A stretch of 64,000 nucleotides of DNA from Burhinus oedicnemus (GCA_008921705.1 VFFE01007605.1:2409806-2473805); one strand, 5' to 3'; numbered from the stretch's first letter, positions 13,160 through 23,230 are shown. A program made the numbers and translations. The notes: generated from the letters alone by a model not told the origin.

Positions 13160-13840
13160 GAAGCACAGTGATTAATTTGTTTTCATAGAGTAATTACCAA
13201 TTAATCATTTGGCTAATGATGCCGTATTATGAATTAGTTATAAACAGACTTCAGCCCAATTATAAGGACTCAACTAGATCGTTTAATTGAATGTTTATTC
13301 TTCCAAAAGTGCTGTACAAGGCTTTTTTTTAGCAGCCGAACACATACATCTAACTGGAAAATGGCACACGTTTAACATCACTGGCTGCTAAAGATGCCTT
13401 AAATTACACCCTGTTGTAATTAGGAGGCTCAGTGGTGTATCCATAGTTGAGCTTGACCTCTGTGATAATGCCAGTTGTTTAAGCGTGTAATCATTCTTTT
13501 ACATCAGATCCTTTTTCCTGAAAATGTTGGTATTTAAGGGGGTTTCTTACTTCATCAGATGAGGGGGCTTAAAATAAACATTCTTCTCTAGGCTGACACG
13601 TGACAGCGTTAACAATGAGTTGAAAATAAAATTGCACATAATATGCTGTTTAGAAGAATGTCCTCAAAGTTGCTGCAGAAAATACCAGCTGTACATAGCA
13701 GACTAATACTTAGCAATTCAAGTTCCCCCTTGGGGGTACATCTGCCAGAAATAAATATTAATGAAAGGGAATTGTGACAGGAAGATTAAGATTCATTAAT
13801 CATTATTATTATCCAGCATCAGGTGCTAACGGGGCAGCTG
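13160..13840. promoter_or_regulatory. Candidate conserved non-coding enhancer block
   Basis: This block of about 680 bases contains almost no open frame on either strand. It is packed with homeodomain-type cores: TAATTACCAATTAATC near 13190-13206, GGCTAATGATG, GAATTAGTTATAA, AATTAGGAGG, GCTAATGATG-like and a terminal ATTCATTAATCATTATTATTATCC. CAGCTG-type E-box words and GACAGCG/GATTAAG words are interspersed. There is no repeat family signature. This is the strongest enhancer-like texture in the window, but conservation cannot be measured from one sequence. Confidence 0.35.
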
Positions 13841-15385
13841 CTTGGAGTGAGACGCGGTCACCTTGACCTAGCGCACACATTCGTGAGGATGCTGTAAGAA
13901 AACGAGGTCTTCAAAGGAAGCAATAAGCACACCGCTGTATGATGAGATGTATTTAGGGACCAAATCCAAAGCTTGGTGGCTGTGGGTGTGCGTCAGGTCC
14001 CCAGGAGGATGTGGTGGGACAGGAGAGGACGTGGGGCACGATCTCTGGTTTAAGCAAGCGGCCACCAACCGCTGTCCCTGCATTGCCGGGGTGATTCCCT
14101 CTGCTTCCCCCTCTGCTCACCCCACATGCTGACGGTAACTCGGCTGTCTAGGGAAAATACAGTCAGAGAAACCAGGAAAAGCTGCAGCTCCCATGCTCCA
14201 GTGGGATAGAGAAGATTTCACAAACTTTCCCATCTGACACATTGTTCAAACACTCTGCAGCTGTCAGAGCCCCATTGTTCAGGTTTATATTGTGTTGGGG
14301 GTTTTTGATGTCTCAGCCATTGCAGAGCTTTTGGGTGGGAAAGGGAGGCCACTGCATCCTCCTGGCTGATCCTCCCTTCCCAGCCAGGTTGGGGTCTATT
14401 TTCACAGCCCTCTGTTCAGCCCAGCAAGCTTAACTCCTCGCTCTCCACCAACCCGCCTTTGCATTACACATATTGCCAGTTGCCTTCCAATGTTGCTTCA
14501 GCAAGAGTTTCCGTGTTAGCTGCTCGCATTTGATAATTTTGCTCAGTACTAGCCAGCACGGAGCGTGCTTGCTCCTCAGTGCGGTTGCAGCAGAAGCAGT
14601 TTTGTGCCACCTCTCGTCTTTGGCATCATTTTTTTTCTCAGCTAATAACAGGAGAAGGTGCCCTAGTTTCACCCCAGACTGCAGGCAATCACCATGCAGG
14701 TTGCTGTGCCCCGTGCACTAACTGATGCACAAGAACACCATGCACAGGAGGTCGGCGCTCAGAACGGCAGAAACACAGTCTGCTGTGTTTCTACACAGCG
14801 TATGTATTTCAAACATTAGCTTGGAGGAGTCCCACAGCTCAGGTGATCCTGTTGTAAGGCTCTCCTGGCAAATTCATCTCTCCGTTTATATTTACCAGTA
14901 GCAGAAACTAGCCCAAGGACACCACCCTTGATAAAAGACCGCTAACTAAAATACCTAGCGCATGCACTTTTCCATGTGTGAAACTCTAATGATTGCTGCA
15001 GAAGTCAAAATAAAGACTACATAACTTGGATCAGGTGCTAGCATTTCTGCCTTACCAACACCTGCAAATCCCATCAGCTCATGTTCCTGGGAAAGGCGAA
15101 AGTGCCCCCAGCAGCCCAGGAGCCTGGAGGGAGTTAATGAGAACTGGTAGCGCTGGGGTAGGGGCAAATAGATTTATGGGGGATTATGTAGGTCAGTGGG
15201 CTATTTGCTCTTTTGTCATCCGTTCCCACTTGTATCGTTAACCGAGAAAGGATTACAGACAGGTCCAGCCTGCGCCTTCATCCCAGCCCAGCTTTTCTCT
15301 TCGTGTTTTGGGGAACAATAGCTCTGGGCAGAGACCTCACCTGGATTACACACACATCTGTTCTGGTGAGAATGAAGATATAGCT
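13841..15385. other. No gene supported
   Basis: Ordinary non-repetitive DNA. No exon with both splice sites and an open frame was found. Confidence 0.5.
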
Positions 15386-15468
15386 CTAGATAGATATAGA
15401 TATAGATATAGATATAGATATAGATATAGATATAGATATAGATATAGATATAGATATAGATATAGATG
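15386..15468 (+). repeat. (GATATA)n hexanucleotide microsatellite
   Basis: About 13 nearly perfect copies of GATATA (equivalently ATAGAT) occupy 83 bases. The copies are almost without interruption, and the left edge has one shortened GATA unit. Because the period is a multiple of three, the array reads as alternating Tyr-Arg in one plus-strand frame, which is not evidence of a gene. A long pure array like this is expected to be length-polymorphic. It ends 65 bases before the tail end of a CR1 element. Confidence 0.97.
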
Positions 15469-15533
15469 TCAGGATAGACTAATCAAATCTGTTTGAGGGT
15501 CCAGGTGTGACGGGGAGCGCAGCTGCTTCCCCT

Positions 15534-15765
15534 CACAGAATCACAGGGGTTGGAAGGGACCTCTGGAGATCATCTAGTCCAACCCCGGTGCCAGAGCAGG
15601 GTCACCCAGAGCAGGTTGCACAGGACGGCGTCCAGGCGATTTTTGAATGTCTCCAGAGTTGGAGACTCCACCACCTCTCTGGGCAGCCTCTTCCAGTGCT
15701 CTGCCACCCTCAAAGTAAAGAAGTTCCTCTTTATGTTTAGATGGAACTTCCTACCTGATGCACCA
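15534..15765 (-). mobile_element. CR1 LINE 3' fragment (minus strand)
   Basis: Reading the minus strand, this is the 3' end of a CR1 element, 5'-truncated as usual. The plus strand opens with CACAGAATCACAGGGGTTGG, the reverse complement of the tail and its conserved GGTTGGA region. The minus-strand frame keeps the C-terminus of the reverse-transcriptase ORF, including RVAEHWKRLPREVVESPTLE followed by FKNRLDAVL. Similarity fades beyond about 15765. The variant with two copies of 'gggtcacc...agagcaggt' matches the subfamily of the small fragment at 54163. It is inactive because only about 230 bases remain. Confidence 0.93.
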
Positions 15766-18469
15766 GCTTCCATGTGGACCACTGAAACTTGCCTCCTTCG
15801 CTTCTTCATTCCTTTGTATTTCCATTTATTCCTGCTGATGATTAGCATTCAGCACAGCCCTCAGGCACCACCTTCAACCTATTCCTGTTCAGCAAAATAC
15901 GGTTCCTAATGTCTGATGTGGTTCCTAAATTGCGTTGGCAAAACAAAGCAGCCTGGGTTAGAGTGTCTCAGCAGGAGGGCTTTATGGTTCCCCCATCGGT
16001 GGGCTCACCCAGTGATGTGAGTGTGCTGGTGTTGGTATGGGAGGTATATGTTCAAGGTATTCTCTAATCACCGCAAATACAGTTCTGAATAGAAGCCGAG
16101 TTGTTTCAGATTAATGAATTGCTTCCATTCCTCCCTGTCATGTTGTTGGGAAGGACCTCTTTAAGCTTCTTTGTTTAACACTGGGTTCTGCTCCTCTGTG
16201 ATAAGTGCTGCTTGCCAAAAGCTGCATTTCTAACGGAGTTCAAAGTAAAGTTATTAAGTCATATACATTGACGGAATCAGGATTTGGGAGAGAAAAGGAG
16301 AGCTTAGCTAATCACAGTCCTTGGGGCAGGATGCACAACGATACGGTTGAACACTGGTGAGCTGATTTTCTCCCTAAAGCAGCATTTGGTGGGTTTATAA
16401 AGGGAACATTTCAGCTTGCTGCTCTGCACCAGATGGGGAGACTGGAGGCCCAAGCCCCACCTTGCTGAGGCTGAGGGAGTTTTCTTATTGATTTTAGGAT
16501 GCTTTGGGTCTAGGTCTGAAGGCCTGGAGTACTTTACTAAAGAAAGACTCCCGTACCTGATTTAGAGACAAATTCCATGCCCTGTGATGTCTGTGTGAAC
16601 CATTTTACCGTCTTTGAAGGAGGTTTTTCCCTAGGGGTACACATTAACAAATATTGTGACTAAGTCCTTCCCCCCCTTTCCAAATGAAATCTAACATCAG
16701 CTCTTGAGAAACAAGAGCCTGCGTTTTAAGAAATCCCCAAAGACAGTGATGGTCATCACGTTTGTTATTAAAGGGCATATTTTGCCATGGTTTGTTTGGT
16801 TTGTTTTATGAATTAAGTTTGTGAATTCATGAGATTAAAAGCTTAAATGGGATCAGTGAAGACTACACAGCATGCATCAAAGTAATTGCGGATTGTTTTT
16901 CAAACTCCAGAGAACCGCTAGTATTGAAGTACTAAGGGTTTAGAGCACTAATTATGAATTTTTCAAATAGAGAGATAAAAGGAAATACATTCTCAGTACA
17001 CGAGGCTGAATTGAACAGTTTGTTATTTCCAGCTGACTAGGACCTCTCTTGGGGTAAAGGTACACGATGTCCTCTCTAAGGTAGCAATCTGATCCACCCA
17101 GCAGTTTGAGAAAAATCATTTGCTGTCTGTGTACAGGATGTTAACGATGTGGAAAAGTAATAAAGCAGCGTAAGCTTTCGAGAGAAACACAGAAGCTTCC
17201 AACTCTGCCCTCCATCTTTTCCTTTTTACCTCTGAGCAAGACTGTATGGAAAATATATTAAAATCCTGAGATTTGTTCAGCTCCAATTTCCAGATGGCAA
17301 CATATGATATTTGCCGGCTTTTGATTAAAATTAGGCTTTTCTGATCCAGAAGAGTAAAGCTGGTAATATTCTCATCTCCCAAATCCTTGATTTCTGATGT
17401 TCATTGTTCCCATAAATTATCAAGTACAGCCAATAGAAAGCAGCTAATTTCTATCTAGTGGAAGTCAGGCAGATTTGTAGATTTGATATTATGTAGTTTA
17501 AAACTATTTTACTATGCCAAATTTATGGAAATGCTGAATTTAATATTCTCAGAACAAATCACACCTGGTTTTCAGACAGATTTTCCTCCCTTCTCTGCCC
17601 GATCCCTTGAGTTTAGATAATCCCACTATATTTTGCATGGCTTTCTTTCAACGTACACAAGACATAGGCCGCCTTCGTGCTTAAAACCAGAAGCTATTTC
17701 ATACAGCCTGACTTGGTTCAACCGGAGTCTGATTGGTCTTGGTTTTCAGTAAGGAGGTGGCAGAATGATACTGAGGTGCCTACAGGGATGCAGGGATGTC
17801 GGGCAGGGAAGGCAACGCCGGCTCCTCTAGTCATGTTCCTGTTTCCAGCCAGGGTAGCTGTACATGGATATTGGGATGAATTCTCACCAGTTTGGCTGAC
17901 CCCACGTTTCCTGAAACAGCACCAAGCTCTCATCTGCTATGGGACACAGGCAACTACTGCTTCGGGGTGGTACATCGCCTCATCCTGAGCAGTCCCTAGC
18001 AGAAAGACCAGGGTCAAACTCCTGTCCTCTGCTGGGTCCCAGCATCCAGCCAAAAACCCTTCCCTGCCTGTCAAAAACACAGGGTATTGTGGGTAGAAAC
18101 TATTATCCAAATCATCATGTACCTTACAAGGCTGTCACCTTCCTGGTCCTAGTGTCACACTTATCCACAGGGAAAACTGGTCTAACTATGGAGATGTGAA
18201 ATAGCTGAATATGATGTGTTTTGCATCTTCAGTCGCGAAGAGAAAATAGATAACACTGGTTAGCTGCAGGCTGTCAATACCAATGTGTAATCATTACAGA
18301 AGCACTCGAAGATTAACTAAATGGTTGGAGTAAACATATCTATTTTGAACAGAAAGTGTCTGCGCACATAGCAGGGATGGGAAAAAGCCACGTTTCATCA
18401 ACTTGTGTGGTGTCTCAAAGAGGTGACATAGCTGGCAGTAAGGGGAGTATGTTGCAAGATTTGACAACT
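15766..18469. other. No gene supported
   Basis: AT-rich DNA without recognisable exons or repeats. It lies downstream of the minus-strand gene that ends near 18470. Stretches with TAAT cores (16830-17000, 17400-17560) could be regulatory but are not distinctive. Confidence 0.5.
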
Positions 18470-18492
18470 GCAAAGGAAACACCATGCTGACC

Positions 18493-18498
18493 TTTATT
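18493..18498 (-). promoter_or_regulatory. Polyadenylation signal AATAAA
   Basis: On the minus strand AAATAAAGG lies about 100 bases after the TAA stop codon at 18597-18599. It is followed by a GT-rich stretch (GGTGTTTCC) that can serve as the downstream element. Cleavage is expected around 18465-18483, giving an unusually short 3' UTR. Confidence 0.6.
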
Positions 18499-18499
18499 T

Positions 18500-18545
18500 G
18501 GTCAGATCCTCATCTGGTGTAAATCGGTCAAGATTCACCAAAGCC
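18500..18545 (-). repeat. Relic of an ancient amniote repeat in the 3' UTR
   Basis: The minus strand reads GATTTACACCAGATGAGGATC followed by TGACC. This closely resembles the word GATTTACACCAGCTGAGGATCTGGCC found in old, non-autonomous repeats scattered through turtle, crocodile and bird genomes; the comparison is from memory. If right, an old repeat terminus supplies the end of this transcript and sits directly beside its AATAAA. Confidence 0.4.
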
Positions 18546-18596
18546 AAGTTGTTCCTGGATGCTGTTGCCCAGTTTTCTAGAGTCAAAACGGATGTT

Positions 18597-18652
18597 TTAT
18601 AGAAGCTCATAGTTGCACATATTAAAGTAATCAGGAGTATTTTCATTACTGA
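18597..18652 (-). CDS. Last coding exon, ends ...DYFNMCNYELL-stop
   Basis: The acceptor TTTCACTTGCACAG|TC is good, and the two first bases complete a split Val codon carried over from the previous exon. The remaining frame gives SNENTPDYFNMCNYELL and then TAA. Y-F-N-M matches the YxxM class bound by the PI3-kinase p85 SH2 domain and also has Asn at +2, as Grb2 prefers; Y-E-L-L is a YxxL site. These are known motif classes, and their use here is inference. The other two frames do not fit the phase or are not open. A short terminal coding exon with its own polyadenylation signal supports this as the true end of the protein. Confidence 0.62.
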
Positions 18653-19277
18653 CTGTGCAAGTGAAATGAAGACAGACATAATGGAAATGTGTTCAAAAAA
18701 TTTTATTGACAAAGAATTTAAATAAAAATGTTTTTTTTCTCCTGTGTATGACTTTTGTGCACAGTAACCAGGTCTAACAGATGCCATTAATACAATGGAA
18801 GGATTGTAGTGGAGGGGAGAGGAAATGTATTTCCCAATCCCTACTGGAAATTATGTCTCTGCTTAATTCCTCCAAGCAGCTTAGATTTAAATAATTATTT
18901 TTTTTCCTGTTGGCCATTTCCCATAGCTGCACATCCCTCAAGTGAGCATCTAGCCTTTGGCATTAGCCACAGAAAAACACAGTTCTCTTCCTCACCCTCC
19001 TCCTTCGGGATGTTTTCTAGAGCAAGTTTATCTGGATTCCCCCAAATCAGTCATTTCCTTCTTTGCTCTCTCTGCTGTCATTACACATGCCAGGTTATCA
19101 CTTGTTTGGTTTGAGGGGAGGAGTATTTTTACTCCATATTCATGCAGATTTTCACGTTATTGTAGGTTTCAAGAGCTTCTGGTTCACGCCCGCCTTGACT
19201 CAGTCTTTTGCTGACGAAGACAAACCCCCTGCTTTGTTCTCAGCACACCACACAGCTGGCACAGAGACTCCAAATAC

Positions 19278-19563
19278 CTGCTTCTCCCCCTTGTCCTTCC
19301 TCTTTGTTCTCCAAACCTTCTGTCCCTGTGAAGAACCTGTCACCCAGAGCTGGGTCAGGAAAGAGCTCTGCCTCTGTCCTGTAGTAAGGAAAGTACCCAC
19401 CGGAGGGAAAGAGCTCATTCAGAGCTGGCAGCCCACTGGGGAAGGGGATCGTTGATGGGCAGTATTCAGAGGTGCTCTCTCTTAGGAGTTGGTGGGCTGG
19501 TGGCTCTTCATCGGCCGTAGAGGAAAGTGCCTTCTTGTCTGACTCCAAAGTTGGTGGGATGAT
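19278..19563 (-). CDS. Internal exon with third Y-F-P-Y-Y-R-T motif
   Basis: The exon is 286 nt and 95 codons plus one base. Acceptor ATGTTTCTTTCAG|ATC starts in phase 0; donor GAAGCAG|GTATTT leaves one base, which matches the next exon. The translation begins IIPPTLESDKKALSSTADEE. At residues 57-63 it carries YFPYYRT, followed by EAELFPDPALGD. A Y-C-P at residues 34-36 may be a decayed further copy. It is acidic and Pro/Ser-rich with no transmembrane segment. Aligned without gaps to the first 75 residues of the exon at 20914 it shares 17 identities, including the motif at exactly the same position, and the last 17 intron bases before each exon share 14. The pair therefore looks duplicated. 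Confidence 0.68.
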
Positions 19564-20449
19564 CTGAAAGAAACATGTACAAGACCAAAAGCTAAGGTCT
19601 CAAATGCATGAAAAAGCAGGGATGACACACTGGAAACCATGCTGCCTTTGGAGACACAGCAGTCCCCCGCAGCAATGGAATAAATCTCATCCAGAGCCAA
19701 CAGTGTCCCCACACAGCAAGGGTCTGAGGTCCATGGCGTTGTTTCAAGGGACAGGGACCTTGTCAGGTCTCTCTCAGGTATCTCCTCCTCGCAGATAGCT
19801 CTACTCCTGCGTTATGTTTCCAGAGCACAATTCATTATTATGTTCTTAAGGGTCTAATTTTGGGGAATAGTATGGTGTGAGATGTGCCCACCTCTCTTCC
19901 TCCCTTCCTACCCCTTTCAGAAAAATTAAACATGAGTTTCACCTCACGTAATTGAACCCAATTTAATCACATAGACTCTGAAACAGTCTCTGCAGGGTGA
20001 CAAGCACTCCTCGGAGGCAGCTGATGGGATACAGGGAGCCGAGGTGCCTCTCTCAGATGGGGGGGGACATCCCCACCGCACACACCTAAAGGCACCTGCA
20101 AGGGCTCCCACTCTCGCCTTTGGCTTATTTTGTTTGTTTTTTTTTCCCAGTTATGTCTCTTCCTGCCCTGAAAGTATGTGTTCATGCAAAGGCCCTGCCT
20201 GCACAAATTCTGCATTTCTTTGTGCATGACCTCGACTAAAGGAAAGTGCAGTAGCAATACTCAGGCAAAGCACATCTCCACGTCCGATGCAGCTACAACA
20301 CTGGTGCCATCGGAAAGGCCAGTGCGGCCCCGGGGCAAGCGGGAAGCACCAAGGCTGGTGGGGTCAGCGCTGCCACTCATGGAGGACAGAGCATTCCCTA
20401 ACTCTCTGCAATCTCGGGGAGCAATTTAGCAATTACCCTTGCAGCTTAC

Positions 20450-20914
20450 TTTCTCAGCATCTCCAACATCCTGTGCACATCCACCTTGGCTTTCACCTTT
20501 CCCATTGTTATCAGGCTTTTCTTCCTCTGTATTTAGTCCGCATGTGAGTGGCTGGCCAAGAAGCTCTTCATATGTTCTGTAACATGGAAAATATCCTGTA
20601 GAAACAGCTGAATAACTCACTTTCTCATCCTGCATAGTGTTAACCTTGGCATTGTTGAAGCTTTCTTCTGTTTCTGTGCTGATGTGCGATGCACCAAGGG
20701 AAGATGACCTGATGAAGACGTACGATGTTCTATAGTAGGGCAGGTACGCAAGAGCAAACACCAGGTATTCTGGGACTGAATGGTCTTTGCAAAGGGAGAG
20801 TTTGGTATTCAAGTCTTCAGGAGTGTCCCTGGTCAGCAGGACATGCTCCAAGACTCCTGGGCTGGATGGTGGGGGAGTGGTTTCATCCCTTGTCTCCAGA
20901 TCTCCTGGAAGCTC
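20450..20914 (-). CDS. Large internal exon with two Y-x-P-x-Y-R-T motifs
   Basis: The exon is 465 nt, 155 codons, phase 0 at both ends. The acceptor AAATTTCTTTCAG|GAG and donor GAGAAA|GTAAGC are both strong. The translation opens ELPGDLETRDETTPPPSSPG. Motif copies are YLPYYRT at residues 57-63 and YFPCYRT at 108-114. Other tyrosines are Y50 (YLVF), Y65 (YVFI), Y101 in VSYSAV (an ITIM-type V-x-Y-x-x-V) and Y115 (YEEL). A T-x-E pair lies 26 and 24 residues before the first Tyr of each motif, so units of about 51 residues seem repeated inside the exon. The acidic, Asn/Gly-rich C-terminal part is low complexity. The frame is free of stops through the whole interval between splice sites, the best coding evidence in the window. 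Confidence 0.72.
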
Positions 20915-21381
20915 CTGAAAGAAATTTGTATTTGATCAAATATAACAAAATTATTCTATCAATGGGCAAGAGCCATTAGCAAAACCAATCACCAACGTTA
21001 ATCAGTTCTGCTGTCAACCCAGGGCATGGCACATCGGCCGCTGCAAAGAGAGGCCAGCCAGAAGATAGGATTGTAAGAATTTGTCTGATTATCTTTCAAC
21101 TCTTTCTCTTTGAGTCTTGAAACATTTTCTCATATAGAGTTTTCGATTAAATACCAAGTTAGTTCCTATATTCTCAAGCAGTCTGTAGTAGTTCACACAG
21201 GGAAAACAGGAAATTTCATATTTTTTTCTATGTGGATGAAGAGCGGCAATAACCAGGCTTCAGAAATAAAAACCCAGTCTCTGTCCCCTGCAACCTGATT
21301 TTTTACAGACTCCTGTTTGACACTGTATGAAACCATGGCCCACAGAGACAATGTTTGTACCTGAATTGAGGTTAAACTTAC

Positions 21382-21446
21382 ATCTGATTTCATGAGCTGC
21401 CTTGGCAGACTCCAAGCCAACGAAATGGGACTCCCATGGGCTTGGG
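21382..21446 (-). CDS. Likely upstream exon of the same gene (3' end firm, start unsure)
   Basis: A very strong donor, TCAGAT|GTAAGT, ends here in phase 0 for the frame HGSPISLAWSLPRQLMKSD, exactly the phase needed by the exon at 20914. The frame is open upstream only to a TAA just before 21449. The start is therefore restricted to a weak acceptor AAATAG at 21447-21448, which lacks a good pyrimidine tract. The weak start is the reason for low confidence. Alternatives are a different short exon start or a decoy donor. Confidence 0.35.
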
Positions 21447-22929
21447 CTATTTAGGGTGATTTACGGCCTCTTGAAAATCTTGGTAGATCAGCAGTGATTG
21501 TGAGCATCCTGGAAACATGAGAACATTAAAATTTGGGTAGAGCCTGAAAAAACTCCCTCTTCAACCCTCTTTTCCTCCAGATATTTTCTTTTTTAATTTT
21601 CCATGCAACCAAAACTGGCATATGCAATTCAGGGCTTTGAAAGAGTTTGGACTCGATGTTTCAATTCAGCTCCTGTTTTATCTCTCTTTATTCAAAAAGC
21701 CTATTTAACCACTAGTATAAGACACTATTTAATTGAAAAAAAAGTAAAAGGTCATCTTACTGTTACAGATAAACACACAAAAATACTTAGCTACTAGAAA
21801 GATTGTGTACCCCTTAGCTATTTGCTGTTCTGGTGCTGTTAATTCCCTATCCATATTGACTTTCTTCTGCTTTTTTCTTATCAAAAGATCTGTCTCTAAG
21901 TTTTTTGCATTTTAAGGGTATCTCAGAAATATCTCATTCAAATGCGGCTGCATCTATACATTTGGGTCGTATAACTGCAACCCGTCTGTTCATAAGGGTA
22001 AGAGAAAGGGTATTTTTATAGTTACCAGGTACCCAGGAGGCATCCAAGAAGGGAAAACCAGTGGGGAGAGCATGATCCCACGGCCACCTGGCTGCCACGG
22101 TGATGGGGTTCCAAGGCAGCATCACAAATGGGGGGACACCCCACCCACCCCCCCGAGCTCCCTGAGCTGTCCCCTTCCTCCATCCCAGTACATTTTTGTG
22201 CACATCCCGGTTTTACTGGGATGCTCACACATGGCCTGGCTTCCTTCTAAAGAAGCATCAGTTGCTTTTGTCCCTGTCAGTGAGATAACAAACTACTGAG
22301 AAAAGCCCTAATAAACCAACTGGTCCCAGTTGGGGTGCTGGTCCTGGTTGGGGTGTTTCAGCAACGCCCGGAGAGGACGGGCTCCTCCACCTTGTTCTTC
22401 ACTGGTGCAGGAGAACTTGTTTGATGGACTTCCAACCAAGCAACCAGCAACCCAAGTGACATGTTTGAAAGCATAAATTTCAACTGAAATAGCATCAAAT
22501 GAATGCATTTTTTCATTTTTCATACTAATTGCTGCAAAGACAGTGATAAGTACAAATTTCGTTTTACTGTGACACTATAATGCACCTCTCTCTGATTTAT
22601 AAACATAGAAGAAAGCACAGGAATGCCTCAGTTGTGCTTTTTAAGGCATTTTCAAAGCCATGTATTTCCATATTTTGAAAAAGCATATATCCAGTAAATA
22701 TATAGAAACAGAAAAAGACTTCCAGGTATTTCACATTGAAATAGTTATCATCTGTTTTCCTCCATTCAGGTTTAAAATATTTTTTGCTAAATGACAGATG
22801 ATTTTTCTTTTTACTGCATCAACATATATGTATTTCAGTGTTTAACTGGCAAGTGTAATAGAGTGGAGCGGCTCCACTGACAATATATTAAAAATGCTCG
22901 TAAATACCCAGGTAACAGAGAAATTCAGA
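21447..22929. other. No gene supported
   Basis: Probably intron of the minus-strand gene. Runs of AT-rich sequence (21560-21900, 22500-22900) show no exon. A CCAACTGG-TC-CCAGTTGG inverted repeat at 22316-22333 is overlapped by two copies of an 18-bp unit (22322-22357). Confidence 0.45.
22316..22357. repeat. Small inverted repeat plus 18-bp tandem duplication
   Basis: CCAACTGG at 22316-22323 and CCAGTTGG at 22326-22333 form an exact 8-bp inverted repeat around TC. The unit GGTCCCAGTTGGGGTGCT (22322-22339) is followed by GGTCCTGGTTGGGGTGTT, differing at three bases. No function can be assigned. Confidence 0.6.
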
Positions 22930-23230
22930 ATAAGATTCATTCTCACATAGTATTTGATCTATTTATTGAAATTCCAGAGCTCTAAAGCACAGGAATGATT
23001 TTGAATGGACTATATTATTATTCACCCCATTTATTATCCTGGTTGCTGCCTGCAGTAAAAAGCGGTTTATTATAATGTGATTTCTCAACTGCATCAGTGT
23101 GATATACCGGCAGCTAATGAAGTGTTCAGGCACCCAGAACCCCAGCTTCATTGAAATTCATTACCACAAAGATTCTGCCAGAACTAATTGCTGTCAAGGC
23201 TGCTTATGCATATGTCTTAGTTTCATTTCC
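22930..23230. promoter_or_regulatory. Possible conserved non-coding element
   Basis: The block contains TATTTATTGAAATTCC, ATATTATTATTCACCCC, TTATTATAATGTGATTTC, CAGCTAATGAAG, CATTGAAATTCATTACC and TTATGCATATG (an octamer-like word). It has no repeat signature and only random-looking short frames. This dense mixture of homeodomain, POU-like and E-box-like words resembles enhancers. It lies in the probable intron of the minus-strand gene. Conservation has not been tested. Confidence 0.28.

Larger units (their letters stand above)
18470..21446 (-). other. Gene model: 3' part of an unidentified Tyr-motif protein gene
   Basis: The model joins a likely exon ending at 21382, then 20914-20450, 19563-19278 and 18652-18597 (stop), with a 3' UTR to about 18470. 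Introns are 467, 886 and 625 bases, and nothing else was recognised in them. Phases agree at each supported junction: 0 into 20914, 0 into 19563, and a codon split after its first base into 18652. The supported exons encode 268 residues, rich in P, S, T, E and Tyr, with no hydrophobic membrane segment. Tyrosine motifs (three Y-[LF]-P-x-Y-R-T, one V-x-Y-x-x-V, one Y-F-N-M) suggest the cytoplasmic tail of a receptor or an adaptor. This role is inference. The 5' part, and any ectodomain or catalytic domain, was not found with confidence. I do not recognise the gene. Confidence 0.65.

Noticed and set aside
15386..15468. Tyr-Arg repeat protein
   Set aside because: It is simply the translation of the GATATA microsatellite.
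18597..20914. Assignment to IL23R, IL4R, IL7R, gp130 or CSF3R
   Set aside because: Only short motif-level likenesses (YxP, YSAV, terminal YxxM) were found. The families I know carry most of the tail in one large last exon, unlike this layout, so no gene symbol is given.
21382..21520. Alternative frame reading PMGVPFRWLG like a kinase substrate-binding segment
   Set aside because: That frame contains stop codons on both sides and does not fit the phase of the next exon.
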